Shown piece by piece: positions 25,913 to 35,424 of a DNA stretch of 64,000 nucleotides. The DNA comes from Leptolyngbya sp. FACHB-261 (lineage in GTDB: Bacteria; Cyanobacteriota; Cyanobacteriia; FACHB-261). A model generated the notes under the pieces. The model saw nothing but the letters and a program-made list of their open reading frames with translations. It was not told where the DNA came from and ran no database searches. The stretch lies in assembly GCF_014696065.1 (NCBI RefSeq), contig NZ_JACJPL010000015.1:310001-374000 (forward strand), given 5' to 3'. Made by a program: the position numbers and the translations under genes. Position 1 is the stretch's first letter. Each line of letters starts with the position of its first letter.

Positions 25913-26713
25913 ATGGCGACTCCTTTACCACCCGTCCGGTTATTACTCGATCTCAGTACAATTCTGTCGACCCAAACTCGACACTGGATTGGGTTTTCAG
26001 GAATTGGAGACTGTGTCGTTCCTCAACCCGTGCTTGATGAGCTAAATTTTTTGGTTGACCGAGCCCCGGAGCCAGGCCAAGAAGCGGTTGCCCGTGCCTT
26101 TGCCCGGTTCTACCCCAACAGCCACTGGGGCGTCACCTCGTGCTTGGCTACTGGTCCTCAATTTGTCACGCCTGCCGGTGTTGCTCTGAGCAAGCAGGCC
26201 CGAATTAACTTAGCCGTTGCACAATGTGCCTGCGCCGTAGCTCAGGATAATCCTGGTAGTTTGATTGTTGTCGTTGCCAATAACTCCGCCTTAGCGCGTC
26301 AGCTTCAGAATGTAAGGCAGAGCAACCTGTGTTGTATTACGCCCAATATGCTGGTGCAATGGACCAGGACACAACAACCGCCCACACCTGTGCAGCAGGC
26401 GGCTGTGGGGGCCTGGGTTCCAGGTGCAAGCTTGGCTCGTGTGCCCGTTGCAGCCACTCGTCCCAAATGGGAAACTCGTCCACAATCGGCGACGCCCCGC
26501 CCTACCTTCAGCCCTGATAGTGCAAAGCACTCCCCAAATCAGAAATCAACAACTCAGCCGCAACCAGCGAGGCCATCAGGCGCACTTCTATCTGTTTTGC
26601 TAAGTCTGACCCTATTAGTTGTCTTGGTTCTGGTTGGGTTTCATCTCGTAGCTCCTCAGCAATTCAACCAGTGGTGGCAAAAGTTGGGTCTGCCTGCCTT
26701 GCCCAAGTCTTGA
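25913..26713 (+). CDS. PIN-like protein with C-terminal membrane anchor
   Basis: 266 residues. The first ~145 residues have a PIN-like order: LLLDLSTIL near the start, PQPVLDELNFLVDRAP, ARINLAVAQCACAVAQ and IVVVANNSALARQL. The second conserved Asp position is Asn/Ser here, so nuclease activity is uncertain. A Pro/Gln/Thr-rich linker (150-215) leads to a C-terminal TM helix (LLSVLLSLTLLVVLVLVGF) and a short tail. A membrane-tethered RNase is plausible but inferred. Confidence 0.7.
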   Translation: MATPLPPVRLLLDLSTILSTQTRHWIGFSGIGDCVVPQPVLDELNFLVDRAPEPGQEAVARAFARFYPNSHWGVTSCLATGPQFVTPAGVALSKQARINLAVAQCACAVAQDNPGSLIVVVANNSALARQLQNVRQSNLCCITPNMLVQWTRTQQPPTPVQQAAVGAWVPGASLARVPVAATRPKWETRPQSATPRPTFSPDSAKHSPNQKSTTQPQPARPSGALLSVLLSLTLLVVLVLVGFHLVAPQQFNQWWQKLGLPALPKS

Positions 26714-26787
26714 AGCTTGGTGCGATCTAACTACATAGCTAGACCAGCACAAAACTTCCTCAAGCTAACTAGAAGGGCGCCCCGTAA

Positions 26788-26814
26788 AGTCTATTTTTGC
26801 ATTAAAAATAGACT
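26788..26814. repeat. Perfect 11-bp inverted repeat
   Basis: AGTCTATTTTT (26788-26798) and AAAAATAGACT (26804-26814) flank a GCATT loop. It lies 75 bp after the PIN-like gene and before a 20-codon frame at 26824-26886 (MSQHDLSSQSLKQIKDRIEE) that looks like a leader or an antitoxin-like remnant. Function unclear. Confidence 0.8.
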
Positions 26815-26891
26815 GAAGGTGCTATGTCGCAACACGACTTGAGCAGCCAGAGTCTAAAACAAATTAAGGACCGCATTGAGGAGTGAATTGA

Positions 26892-27413
26892 ATGGAAAGC
26901 TCAATCAGGGTTGGAACTGAGAACGATGCAGAAGACTTATCCTCGGTTGCAGCTCATACCTTTGCCTTAGCCTGTCCTGCGAACACTCCCCAAGCAGATT
27001 TAGAAAGCTATATTGAAAGCGAATTTTCTCCTGAGAGATTTAGAGATCTTTTTAAGGATCCAAAATCAATTTTTCAGGTGGCAGAAACTAGCGAGAAAGT
27101 AGCGGGCTATTGTATGTTATATTGCTCTGAAGTAGCTTCAGAGATACTATTAGCCAACGCTATTGAAGTGAAGCGTTTCTATGTTCTACCAGAGTTTCAT
27201 GGCACTGGCATTGCCCAGAAACTCATGCGCAGTGCTATTCAATTAGCTTTAGAGAACAAATACCAACAACTCTGGCTGAGTACTTCCAGAGAGAATCAAA
27301 GAGCTATATCCTTCTACCAAAAATCAGGATTCGTTAAAGTTGATGAGCAGACTTTTCAAGTTGGTAATGACATTCAAGACGACAACATCATGGCTCTCAC
27401 ATTAACCCACTGA
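26892..27413 (+). CDS. GNAT family N-acetyltransferase
   Basis: 173 residues. The acetyl-CoA pyrophosphate loop is VLPEFHGTGIAQKLM, followed by LWLSTSRENQRAISFYQKSGF, the standard motif A/B of GNAT enzymes. The upstream GAGGAG at the end of the preceding mini-frame serves as ribosome-binding site. Base composition is more AT-rich than its neighbours, which hints at acquisition. Substrate unknown. Confidence 0.92.
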   Translation: MESSIRVGTENDAEDLSSVAAHTFALACPANTPQADLESYIESEFSPERFRDLFKDPKSIFQVAETSEKVAGYCMLYCSEVASEILLANAIEVKRFYVLPEFHGTGIAQKLMRSAIQLALENKYQQLWLSTSRENQRAISFYQKSGFVKVDEQTFQVGNDIQDDNIMALTLTH

Positions 27414-27456
27414 AGAGCTTTGCCATTACGAAAACAGCTACGAAAATAGTAGCAAC

Positions 27457-28152
27457 TTAGCTTTTCAACTTGGCAATCATTTCGGCCCGCGCAGAAACGC
27501 CGAGTTTGCGGAACATTCGTTTGAGCGCTTGTTTCACTCCATCTCGGCTGATGCCTAAGCTCATACTGATTTCTCGATTGTTTAGACCCTGAGCAACAAA
27601 TTCGGCGATCTCCAGTTCCCGTCTCGTTAAAGTACGGAAAAAAGAATTGGCAACAGATGCAGGAATTCGTAATGTTGCCAAGCGAACGGACAGGTGCAAA
27701 CAAAGAGAACTGAGGCGAATCAAATCAGCATCGCAAAAGGGTGAAAAATGAGTCCCGCGCATAAAATAGACGCCGCCAATTAGGCGTCCATTGGCAACTA
27801 AGGGGCCAACCATGCCATGTTCAATTCCATAACCCTTAAAAAGCTGTTGATATAGTCGGCTCTGTTGCCAAGCTTGCGGAGTTTGAATGGATAAATTGTG
27901 AACAGGAATATGGTGCTGGATCATCCACTGGCTTACTGAGTCTGCATCCTGTCCCAGTGCTTGATAGCGATCTCTAAAAGTATCAGCAAGGCCATATAGC
28001 TCAGATTCAATTACCTGAGAATTACTGTCAAGGAGATCTAAACCCCAAGCTCTAGCTCCGACCAGCCTCCCCGCAACATCCATGAAGTAGGAGCGCAGTT
28101 CAGGTTCGTTCTGGATAGCCGCGACTCTTTCTCTGAAAAGAGATAACTTCAT
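27457..28152 (-). CDS. LuxR-family transcriptional regulator
   Basis: 231 residues from ATG 28152 (an in-frame TTG at 28230 would abut the divergent gene). The N-terminal ~150 residues look like a GAF-type ligand domain (VAGRLVGARAWGLDLLD, IEHGMVGPLVANGRLIGGVYF). The C-terminus is a GerE/LuxR helix-turn-helix (LTRRELEIAEFVAQGLNNREISMSLGIS). It is divergent from the MAPEG gene with 77 bp between, and is a likely regulator of it. Confidence 0.9.
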   Translation of the reverse strand: MKLSLFRERVAAIQNEPELRSYFMDVAGRLVGARAWGLDLLDSNSQVIESELYGLADTFRDRYQALGQDADSVSQWMIQHHIPVHNLSIQTPQAWQQSRLYQQLFKGYGIEHGMVGPLVANGRLIGGVYFMRGTHFSPFCDADLIRLSSLCLHLSVRLATLRIPASVANSFFRTLTRRELEIAEFVAQGLNNREISMSLGISRDGVKQALKRMFRKLGVSARAEMIAKLKS

Positions 28153-28229
28153 GGAACTGTACCCAGTTGGGGACTTGTGGTCCTGTCTATACAAATCTAC
28201 TTTGGCATTGATGTAATTCCAACGCTTCA

Positions 28230-28739
28230 ATGGCCCCTTATCCTATCCCAGTCTCAACTTTATTCATTGGGCTCAATGGCTTTATCGCTTTCGTGCTCTC
28301 CTACATTGTCGTGATCGAGCGGATCAAAACTAGACTGTGGCACGGAGAGACCAAGGAAGATGTTGCAACCCAGCCCAACTACCTTGAGCACCCCAGTGCT
28401 TGGGCAACGCTCGTCGAAAGATACACTCAGAAATCAATCGTCACTAAAACGAGTGATGATGGAGTATTGCAACGAAAAGTACGGGCTCACGCTAACTTCG
28501 TAGAGTATGTCCCCCTCGCATTGTTGTTCATTTTGGCGTTGGAGTTGAGCAATTCCCAGGTCTGGCTGCTGTGGTTTCTCGGCAGTGCACTTACGGTTGG
28601 CCGACTTGCCCATGCCTGGGCCTTGATCAAAACCTACGGTCCTTCACCTGGTCGTGCTATTGGTTTTTTTCTCACCTGGTTGGTTTACATTGTTGGTGCT
28701 GGAGCTTGTGCCTATTATGGTTTTGCTGGCGTTTTTTAA
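28230..28739 (+). CDS. MAPEG family membrane protein
   Basis: 169 residues with four TM helices. VRAHANFVEYVPLALLFIL is the family signature, and LTVGRLAHAWAL follows. Family members include glutathione S-transferase/peroxidase-like enzymes of lipid and xenobiotic metabolism. Between TM1 and TM2 is an unusually long hydrophilic loop (residues about 32-85). The physiological substrate is unknown. Confidence 0.9.
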   Translation: MAPYPIPVSTLFIGLNGFIAFVLSYIVVIERIKTRLWHGETKEDVATQPNYLEHPSAWATLVERYTQKSIVTKTSDDGVLQRKVRAHANFVEYVPLALLFILALELSNSQVWLLWFLGSALTVGRLAHAWALIKTYGPSPGRAIGFFLTWLVYIVGAGACAYYGFAGVF

Positions 28740-28906
28740 TGGCTTAAAAAGTGGCCGAAAATCTAGTATTTCGAAAATAGTTGTCAGAAAGAGCAGGCGC
28801 AATATTTGCTATTGCCTTGATTCATAAATTCACAGCAGGAATCTACCGCCTTGAGTCGCATTGGACTAATGCACAAACCCAGGCTATAACCTTTCAAGTC
28901 CTACCC

Positions 28907-30295
28907 TCAGCTGTCATCCGGCTTATCACAACCCAAGCACTGGCCGGGGCTGAGCCCTGTGGTTGGATGATGAGCTTCGAGTTGCGAAACCGGTCGTTTG
29001 CACAAATTGCGCCGGTTGCCTTCGCTCAGATTTAGAACATCCCCGAAGTGAGCTGCCGTAATATCAGCATTATCCAAGCGCGCATCACTGAGATCTGCGC
29101 CACTAAGGTCGGCACGGCTAAGGTTAGCTCCCCTCAGGTCAGCCCCACTGAGGTTGGCCCTTACCAGGTCGGCATCTTGAAGATCAGCCCCACTGAGATT
29201 AGCGCCGCTCAGGTCAGCTTCGCTAAGATTGGCTTGAACTAGATCTGCGCCGTCGAGATCGGCATCGGTAAAGTCTGCGCCCATGGCCATGCAGCCACCC
29301 AGCTGAGCCTGACTGAGGTCTGCCCCTCTCAGGACTGCATTCCATAGCGTGGCCGACTGCAAATTGGCCCCTTGCAGATTTGCCTCACTCAAGTCGGCAC
29401 GGCTGAGGTCAGCACTGACCAAACTGGCTGCCCGAAGCTCGGCCTGACGTAAATCAGCGTCCCACAAAATTGCGTGCCCAAGGCTGGCATCGGTCAACTG
29501 GGCCTCATTGAGCTGAGTATTCACCAACCGGGCCTCGCGCAAGTAAGCTCCAGCGAGGTCAGCCCGCGACAAGTGAGCATCGGAGAGATTAATTGCTTTT
29601 AGATAAAGGCCGTTCAGATTGGCGTCATTGAGGCAGGCGTGATGCAGCGGTAGGCGAGGGTATTCGCCCACAATCAGTTCAGCTACATGCAGAAATTGAA
29701 TGATCGACCCACGACCACTAGCGTCCTGTTGACTCAACACGGCTAAAGTCCGCGCTCGGGCAACCTGGATTTCAAGTTCTAAACCATTGGGATCTGCTGG
29801 AGTCAGCGGCAGAATCGGTTGCCGCAGCAGAGAGGGGGCTGTAGTTAAGGAGCGCTGCAAAACCCACTGTCCAATGCTGTCGAGGTAACGCTCGCGAGCG
29901 GCTTCTGCTGCTTGCTGTCGAGCAATATCGGCCTGTTGCTGGCTCAACAGAAACAAATCCTGCCGTCGGCGCCGGTCGAGTTGCCACTGCAATAAGCCCA
30001 GCCCAGCAGCAGTGACCAAAATAGCTGTGGGGGTAGTGATTCGAATTGCGTTAGGCCCGCGCCAATTTGCCCGTTTCGACCAAAGCACAGTGGCAGCTAG
30101 AACAGTGCTGCCTAACAACAATGCCAACACTAACCAGCGCCAGTTAACGCCTGAACGGGAAGCAGGCTGAGGCTCAGGTAACTCCTCGGCCTCGGCCTCG
30201 GCCAATTCTGGTTCGGGCACCTCACTGGGTGCGACCTCATCAAGGGACGCAGAAGGCAAGGGCTCAGAAGATAAGGGCTCAGGAGACACAGTCAT
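28907..30295 (-). CDS. Membrane pentapeptide-repeat protein
   Basis: 462 residues. An acidic E/P-rich N-terminal region comes first, then TM helices near residues 50-70 and 85-100, then a coiled stretch RRRRQDLFLLSQQQADIARQ. From about residue 210 to 445 there are about 40 A(D/N)Lxx pentapeptide repeats, which form a right-handed quadrilateral beta-helix. The repeat tract is visible in DNA at about 29040-29640. The topology of the helix side is not certain. Function unknown; such proteins often scaffold complexes. Confidence 0.9.
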   Translation of the reverse strand: MTVSPEPLSSEPLPSASLDEVAPSEVPEPELAEAEAEELPEPQPASRSGVNWRWLVLALLLGSTVLAATVLWSKRANWRGPNAIRITTPTAILVTAAGLGLLQWQLDRRRRQDLFLLSQQQADIARQQAAEAARERYLDSIGQWVLQRSLTTAPSLLRQPILPLTPADPNGLELEIQVARARTLAVLSQQDASGRGSIIQFLHVAELIVGEYPRLPLHHACLNDANLNGLYLKAINLSDAHLSRADLAGAYLREARLVNTQLNEAQLTDASLGHAILWDADLRQAELRAASLVSADLSRADLSEANLQGANLQSATLWNAVLRGADLSQAQLGGCMAMGADFTDADLDGADLVQANLSEADLSGANLSGADLQDADLVRANLSGADLRGANLSRADLSGADLSDARLDNADITAAHFGDVLNLSEGNRRNLCKRPVSQLEAHHPTTGLSPGQCLGCDKPDDS

Positions 30296-30343
30296 TGCGG
30301 CTCTGCACGGGTGGACGGTAGCCTTGGCCCTATGGTACTGGCA

Positions 30344-32020
30344 CTAGACCTGCGCTGGTTCAGGTTCAACCAGAGACTGGGGATCTAGGTCTTGCTGGCT
30401 GAAGGCCTCGCTCCGGTGTTTAAGCAGGGTGCCCAACGGCAATGGTCCCTGTAGGTGGCTCCAGGGTAGGGTTCCTACAATCGACCATTCAGCATGGACG
30501 TAGAAGGCCAAGTCGGGCAGTTGCCCGCGCAGTTCCTTAAAGGCGCGACGGAAGCTGCCAGCCGAGGCTGACTCTAGATTGCTGCCGTATTGCCGCACCC
30601 GTTCCAGCACCTGAGCGACGCGTCGGTCACCTCGCGAGATCACGGCCTGAATCACAGAGCCGTTGTAACTCTCAGGGCGAAAATCAATCCCTGCTTTGCC
30701 TAAGTGTTTTTGCAGAAATTTCAGCTTCTTTTCGGCGCCAGCATCTACACCCGACCACTGGAAAGGAGTATGAGCCTTAGGCACAAACGTGCTACAACCC
30801 AGCGTTAGCCGCAAGCCTGGCGCAACTCGCCTGAGATCCTGCATCAAACTCAGCGTGTGCTCCAAGTCGCTCCACTCTTCGCCTGGAATACCGACCATGC
30901 CATAGAGCTTCATAGCCTTCAAGCCACCGGCTTTAGCAGCGCGGGCGGCCTGTCGGATTTCTTCTTGATCCAGCTTCTTGTTAATCAGCTGCCGCAGCCG
31001 TTCAGAGCCGCTTTCCACAGCGATTGTCACCGAATGGGTGTCATGCTCAGTCAGAGTACGGGCTAGCTTTTCCGTGAGGGTGCCAGCGCGAACCGAGGCA
31101 AGGCTCAGGCGGACTTGGTCGTGTTCAGGGCGAGCGAAGTAATCGAGCAGCGTCTCAAATTCAGGGTGTTGGGTTACCGAAGCTCCCAGTAGGCCAATCC
31201 GGTCGGTGACTTGCAAGCCTCGCTCAATCGCTGGAATTAACGAAGTCTCAACGTCGGGGGTGCGGAAGGGCAGCGTTAGATAACTGGCGAGGCAGAAACG
31301 GCACATCTCTGGGCAACTGCGCACCGTCTCGACCATGTAGATATTTTCCCAGGCTGCTTTCGGCGTGACCACAGTCGACGCTGAGAGCGTATTGCCTCGA
31401 AAAGTGCGTTTGGTGATCCGGGCTGGAAAGGCAGGATCAACCGGTTCCACAGCGAGCAGTGGCCCATCAGCTGCCGCGTAAGTGGCCTGATACCCGGCAG
31501 GTACATAAACGCCAGGGACTTGCGCCAGGTGCTTGAGTTGGGTCCAGCGGTCCGAGTTGCGAACCTGTTGATAGGCATCCAGAAATTCGCCCAAGAGCTC
31601 TTCGCCGTCGCCCAGCAGAATCAAATCAAAGTAGGACGCAAAGGGTTCTGGATTGGCTGTTAGCACCGGCCCGCCGCCAAACACCAGTGGATGCTCCTCA
31701 GTACGCTGTTCGGCGTGGATGGGAATCCGGCGTTGCTCTAGCAGATTCAGAAGGTTGGCGTAGTCCAACTCCCACGAAAGAGAGAAGCCCAAAAGTTCTG
31801 GCGAGTTGCGGCTGGCTTCCCGCCAATCTGTGAACTCTCGGCTAACCCTCAGGTCAGGCCGAGAGGCCAGCATGGCCCAGATGACTTGATAGCCCAGGCT
31901 AGTAATGCCAACCGCATACTCGTTGGGAAAAGCAAAGACAACGGGCACTGCCTCTGCAGCTGGAACCGCAGGGGTAAATAGCAGGCGTTCTTCATCAAAC
32001 AGAGCGGGGCTCAAGATCAA
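30344..32020 (-). CDS. B12-binding-type radical SAM protein
   Basis: 558 residues. An N-terminal cobalamin-binding-like region (VFAFPNEYAVGITSLGYQVI, HPLVFGGGPVLTANPEPFA) precedes a radical SAM core with the cluster motif VRSCPEMCRFCLASYLTLPF. AVESGSERLRQLINKKL follows. It matches the TIGR03960-like group, the reaction of which is not known to me. It is separated from the alginate-like locus by about 110 bp on the same strand. Confidence 0.85.
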   Translation of the reverse strand: MILSPALFDEERLLFTPAVPAAEAVPVVFAFPNEYAVGITSLGYQVIWAMLASRPDLRVSREFTDWREASRNSPELLGFSLSWELDYANLLNLLEQRRIPIHAEQRTEEHPLVFGGGPVLTANPEPFASYFDLILLGDGEELLGEFLDAYQQVRNSDRWTQLKHLAQVPGVYVPAGYQATYAAADGPLLAVEPVDPAFPARITKRTFRGNTLSASTVVTPKAAWENIYMVETVRSCPEMCRFCLASYLTLPFRTPDVETSLIPAIERGLQVTDRIGLLGASVTQHPEFETLLDYFARPEHDQVRLSLASVRAGTLTEKLARTLTEHDTHSVTIAVESGSERLRQLINKKLDQEEIRQAARAAKAGGLKAMKLYGMVGIPGEEWSDLEHTLSLMQDLRRVAPGLRLTLGCSTFVPKAHTPFQWSGVDAGAEKKLKFLQKHLGKAGIDFRPESYNGSVIQAVISRGDRRVAQVLERVRQYGSNLESASAGSFRRAFKELRGQLPDLAFYVHAEWSIVGTLPWSHLQGPLPLGTLLKHRSEAFSQQDLDPQSLVEPEPAQV

Positions 32021-32130
32021 AAAAGCTCAGATTACAGGGAATCTCTATTGTAACGTGCGCCTTTCTTAACAGCCTTTGCTGATAGGTATTTGAGCCCCTG
32101 AGTGCATCCGAATTAAACGTTGACTATCTC

Positions 32131-35100
32131 CTAGGGTAGAACCCGAGATTGACGTCCTCTCAAGCGGAGATTGCTTCTGACAGCATTTTGAACAACGTTT
32201 CCCTGAAAAGTGTTGAAGTTGACTTTGAACTCTGACTCAGCAATGCCGAACCGGTGCTTCTTAGCCCCAGTAGAGCGAACACCGTTGTTGCGAACAATAT
32301 TGCGAGTTGAGAAAGTTTTGTTGTCGTCATCCAGGTAGATACCGTTGTATCTATCAGTCGAGATCAGAGAGTTATTGAGGATGGTATTGCCAACAATCCG
32401 GTTGTAGGACGAGGCTCGAACCTGAATGCCATTTCTGCCGTTTCCAGCAATGAAATTACGCTCAACAAAATTGCCGCCGAAGCCGAGAGGAGGACTGGCT
32501 AAATCTGCATAGCCAGAGCCGTAGAGGTAAATGCCATTGCCTCTGTTGCCCCGAACCGTGTTGTTGATAATTCGAATTGATTTGGAGCCAGTTTGAACGG
32601 TAATGCCATTGGAGCCATTGTTCACGGACGTGTTGTTGATCAACGTAGTGTTGAAGGACTCAGTCACCACATTGAAGCCATGCCGACCATTGTTGATCGC
32701 CAGATTGTCTCGAATCGTTGATTGTCTGAGCTTGTCAACCGTGATGCCATCGCCTTCGTTGTTTTCCGCCCGGCAGAATTGAATGGTCAGTCTAACTGTT
32801 GCTGCTCGAGTAAGCGTGTTTTCGTGCGGATCGAGGCCATAATCCCCACAATTGCGGGCATACAAATCTTCTAGAACACTGTCAGTGAAGGTGCCGTATA
32901 AGCCTTTGTTTTCTCTTAAATTTGTCTGGTTAAGGCGATTGCCATCAATGGTCAAACCAGCAACCCGTACCCCAGAAACATCAAAGGCACGCACGAGGCC
33001 AGACTCGCTCATCACCGTGTTGTCAGTGAGCCTGAGGATACTCGACCAACCCTCACCGGAGAGAGTGACATTGCTACCATCAATGAGCACGTTATTAGAG
33101 ACGTTGTAAGTGCCTCCTAGCAATAGAACTGTGCCGCCGCCCTGCGCTGCCACATCAGCAATTGCCTTATTAATGACCAGTTGATCATCAGTGCCATCGC
33201 AGAAGTACTGAGCATCTCCAGCATTGACACTGTTGCTAGCGGCAACTGCAAGCGTACGGGCACCGGTCCAGCTAATCGGATTGAGGGTCAGGCTATATTT
33301 TGAGCCAGGACTTGTGGGCGATGACCTGGAAACCCGCAGATAGTAGGTACCTGGGCCTAAGTTGCCTCGAATCGAATCAATCGGTTTGCCCTCTGATAAG
33401 CCACCCGCTGACCGCCTCAAAATAGCCCCCGTACCGCTGAGAATTTGGAAATCTAGGTGGGGCGAACTGAGACCATTGAGAAAAGTACTGAGTGCAGCAC
33501 CGCGACCCAAGCGAAAACGATAGTAATCAATCGGATCGTTGCCGTTGACCGTATCAATCAGGGTGCGTCTACCGGTTAGGAAACCTAGATTGAGCGCAGT
33601 TTGTAGATTGTTACCCGCGTCAACTGCATTGGGTTGGGCGGCTGTCGCTACAAAAGAGGACCTAGGCGTTTGAGCCTCCGGCAGAATCTTAGAGTTCAGA
33701 CCTTTGAGATCGGTGGCGCCTTTCACGGCACCTTGAACCCTATTGCCACCTAAAACATTGTAATCATCTAGCGCACTACGCTCAGCTATGCCATAGCGTA
33801 TCTTGTTGGTCGCAGTAGAGCTTATCGTGTTATCTCGAACCAGGTTATTAGTCGAATAACTGATCGTGTTATTGTCCAGATAAATTCCCATGTATTTGTT
33901 ATCAGCAAGCTGGGAATTATCGTTGATGGTATTATTAGCAACAACACTATAAGTCGCTGATCTCAGCTGCACGCCATGCCGACCATTGCCAGTTATAGTG
34001 TTCCCCCGAATCTCAGTGCTTTGGGCGAAATAAACGTAGATGCCGCTCAGGCCATTGGAGCTGACCGTGTTATTGAATAGTTTATTTCTGTCCGAGGTTC
34101 TGGAGAGATCTGAACCGGACTGCACCGTGATGCCGTTGCCGCCGTTGTTGGTCGATACATTATTAGAGAACGTATTGCCTCTAGAGGCTGTCACAACATT
34201 GATGCCGTGTCTGCCATTAGAGTCAAGGACATTGTTGGTGAACAGCGAATCAATACAATTGTCAGTGGTCAGGCCATCCACAGTATTGTGATCGGCCAAA
34301 GAATCCTTAATCGTGAGCCTGAGAGTCGGTGCTCCGGCATCGCTATTCTCGTGGGGGTCGAAGCCGTAATGCGGGAAATCATGCACCCGCATATTCTCGA
34401 AGCTGCTATCAACGTAGGTGCCATAGTTGGCATAACTATTGATAAACGAAGTGCCATTGGCCCGGTTCCCATCCAAGGCCATATGCTTGAAATGCTGACC
34501 CGAGAAGAACGGCGTTGCGGCATTGGCTGCTGAACTACTATAAGAAGACCTTAATAAACCAGCATCGTCCAGTAAGGTGTTGGGAGCCAGCCGGAGAATT
34601 GTGTTCCAACCAACACCAGACAGCGTAATGTTGTTGTAAGTAATGACAACATTATTAGAGATGTTGTAGGTTCCTCCCAACAATAGGACGGTGCCGCCAC
34701 CCTGACTCCCAACACTGGCAATGGCCTGGTTGATAATATCTTGGTCATTAACGCCAGTAGCGGTGTAATCCGCACTGCCAACATTAACCGTATTACTAGC
34801 CGCAACGGTTACCGTACCAGGGGCTTCATGGGAAACTAAATTGAGCGTGTAAGAGCTGGTATTGGCATAGAGCGGATTGCCTGTAAGCGCGGTGGGAGAC
34901 ACGCGAAGATAGTAGGTCCCTATCGCCAAACTGCGGCTGAGTGAGCCACCAGTAGTACCGCTGTTGCCTTGAGTCCAGGTAGTACCACTATTGGTTGCAG
35001 TTTGCAAAAGGTTGCCAGAACTGTCCAGCAAATCAATGGTGTTGCCAGCACTCAAGCCATTTAAAAAAGTGCTGACACCGCCAGAAACATTGACGCTGAA

Positions 35101-35415
35101 CCGGATGTAATCAACCGGGTCATTATTATTAACGACATCTGTGAAGCTAAGGCTGTTGCTTAGGAGGCCAGCATCATAAGCCGTCGCGAGTGTATTGCCT
35201 GCCAGGTCACCACTTGTTGGGCTAGTGCTGGTTAGTCTGGCTGTGCCTAGACTGGAACTACTGGCTCGGCTGCTGGTGGGACTGACTAGAGACGAAGCCG
35301 CTAATTCTCCTGACGGACTCGAACTCAAAGACGTAGAGAGTGGTCTTGTCCCTTGAGTACTAGTCAAACCGGATTGAGCCGTGTAGGTGTTCCCGTCTAG
35401 TAATTGGCTGGACAT
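32131..35415 (-). CDS. Two-module AlgE-type mannuronan C5-epimerase
   Basis: 1094 residues built as a duplication. Each half has a PPC-like beta domain (about 74-195 and 598-715) followed by a parallel beta-helix. Both helices carry the AlgE catalytic signature. Module 1 has YGFDPHE with Y350, D353 and H355, D380, and RHGINVVT with H403. Module 2 has YGLDPHE with Y859, D862 and H864, D889, and RHGFNVVT with H912. These match AlgE4 Tyr149, Asp152, His154, Asp178 and His196. The enzyme converts D-mannuronate to L-guluronate in the finished polymer. RTX-type R-modules are absent. There is no Sec signal peptide, so secretion may be by a type I route. A Lys equivalent to AlgE4 K117 is not obvious in module 1; K837 may serve in module 2. 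Confidence 0.85.
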   Translation of the reverse strand: MSSQLLDGNTYTAQSGLTSTQGTRPLSTSLSSSPSGELAASSLVSPTSSRASSSSLGTARLTSTSPTSGDLAGNTLATAYDAGLLSNSLSFTDVVNNNDPVDYIRFSVNVSGGVSTFLNGLSAGNTIDLLDSSGNLLQTATNSGTTWTQGNSGTTGGSLSRSLAIGTYYLRVSPTALTGNPLYANTSSYTLNLVSHEAPGTVTVAASNTVNVGSADYTATGVNDQDIINQAIASVGSQGGGTVLLLGGTYNISNNVVITYNNITLSGVGWNTILRLAPNTLLDDAGLLRSSYSSSAANAATPFFSGQHFKHMALDGNRANGTSFINSYANYGTYVDSSFENMRVHDFPHYGFDPHENSDAGAPTLRLTIKDSLADHNTVDGLTTDNCIDSLFTNNVLDSNGRHGINVVTASRGNTFSNNVSTNNGGNGITVQSGSDLSRTSDRNKLFNNTVSSNGLSGIYVYFAQSTEIRGNTITGNGRHGVQLRSATYSVVANNTINDNSQLADNKYMGIYLDNNTISYSTNNLVRDNTISSTATNKIRYGIAERSALDDYNVLGGNRVQGAVKGATDLKGLNSKILPEAQTPRSSFVATAAQPNAVDAGNNLQTALNLGFLTGRRTLIDTVNGNDPIDYYRFRLGRGAALSTFLNGLSSPHLDFQILSGTGAILRRSAGGLSEGKPIDSIRGNLGPGTYYLRVSRSSPTSPGSKYSLTLNPISWTGARTLAVAASNSVNAGDAQYFCDGTDDQLVINKAIADVAAQGGGTVLLLGGTYNVSNNVLIDGSNVTLSGEGWSSILRLTDNTVMSESGLVRAFDVSGVRVAGLTIDGNRLNQTNLRENKGLYGTFTDSVLEDLYARNCGDYGLDPHENTLTRAATVRLTIQFCRAENNEGDGITVDKLRQSTIRDNLAINNGRHGFNVVTESFNTTLINNTSVNNGSNGITVQTGSKSIRIINNTVRGNRGNGIYLYGSGYADLASPPLGFGGNFVERNFIAGNGRNGIQVRASSYNRIVGNTILNNSLISTDRYNGIYLDDDNKTFSTRNIVRNNGVRSTGAKKHRFGIAESEFKVNFNTFQGNVVQNAVRSNLRLRGRQSRVLP

Positions 35416-35424
35416 AGCTAACCT

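Noticed and set aside
29040-29640. Periodic DNA repeat tract as a mobile element or CRISPR
   Set aside because: It encodes the pentapeptide repeats of the protein at 28907-30295.
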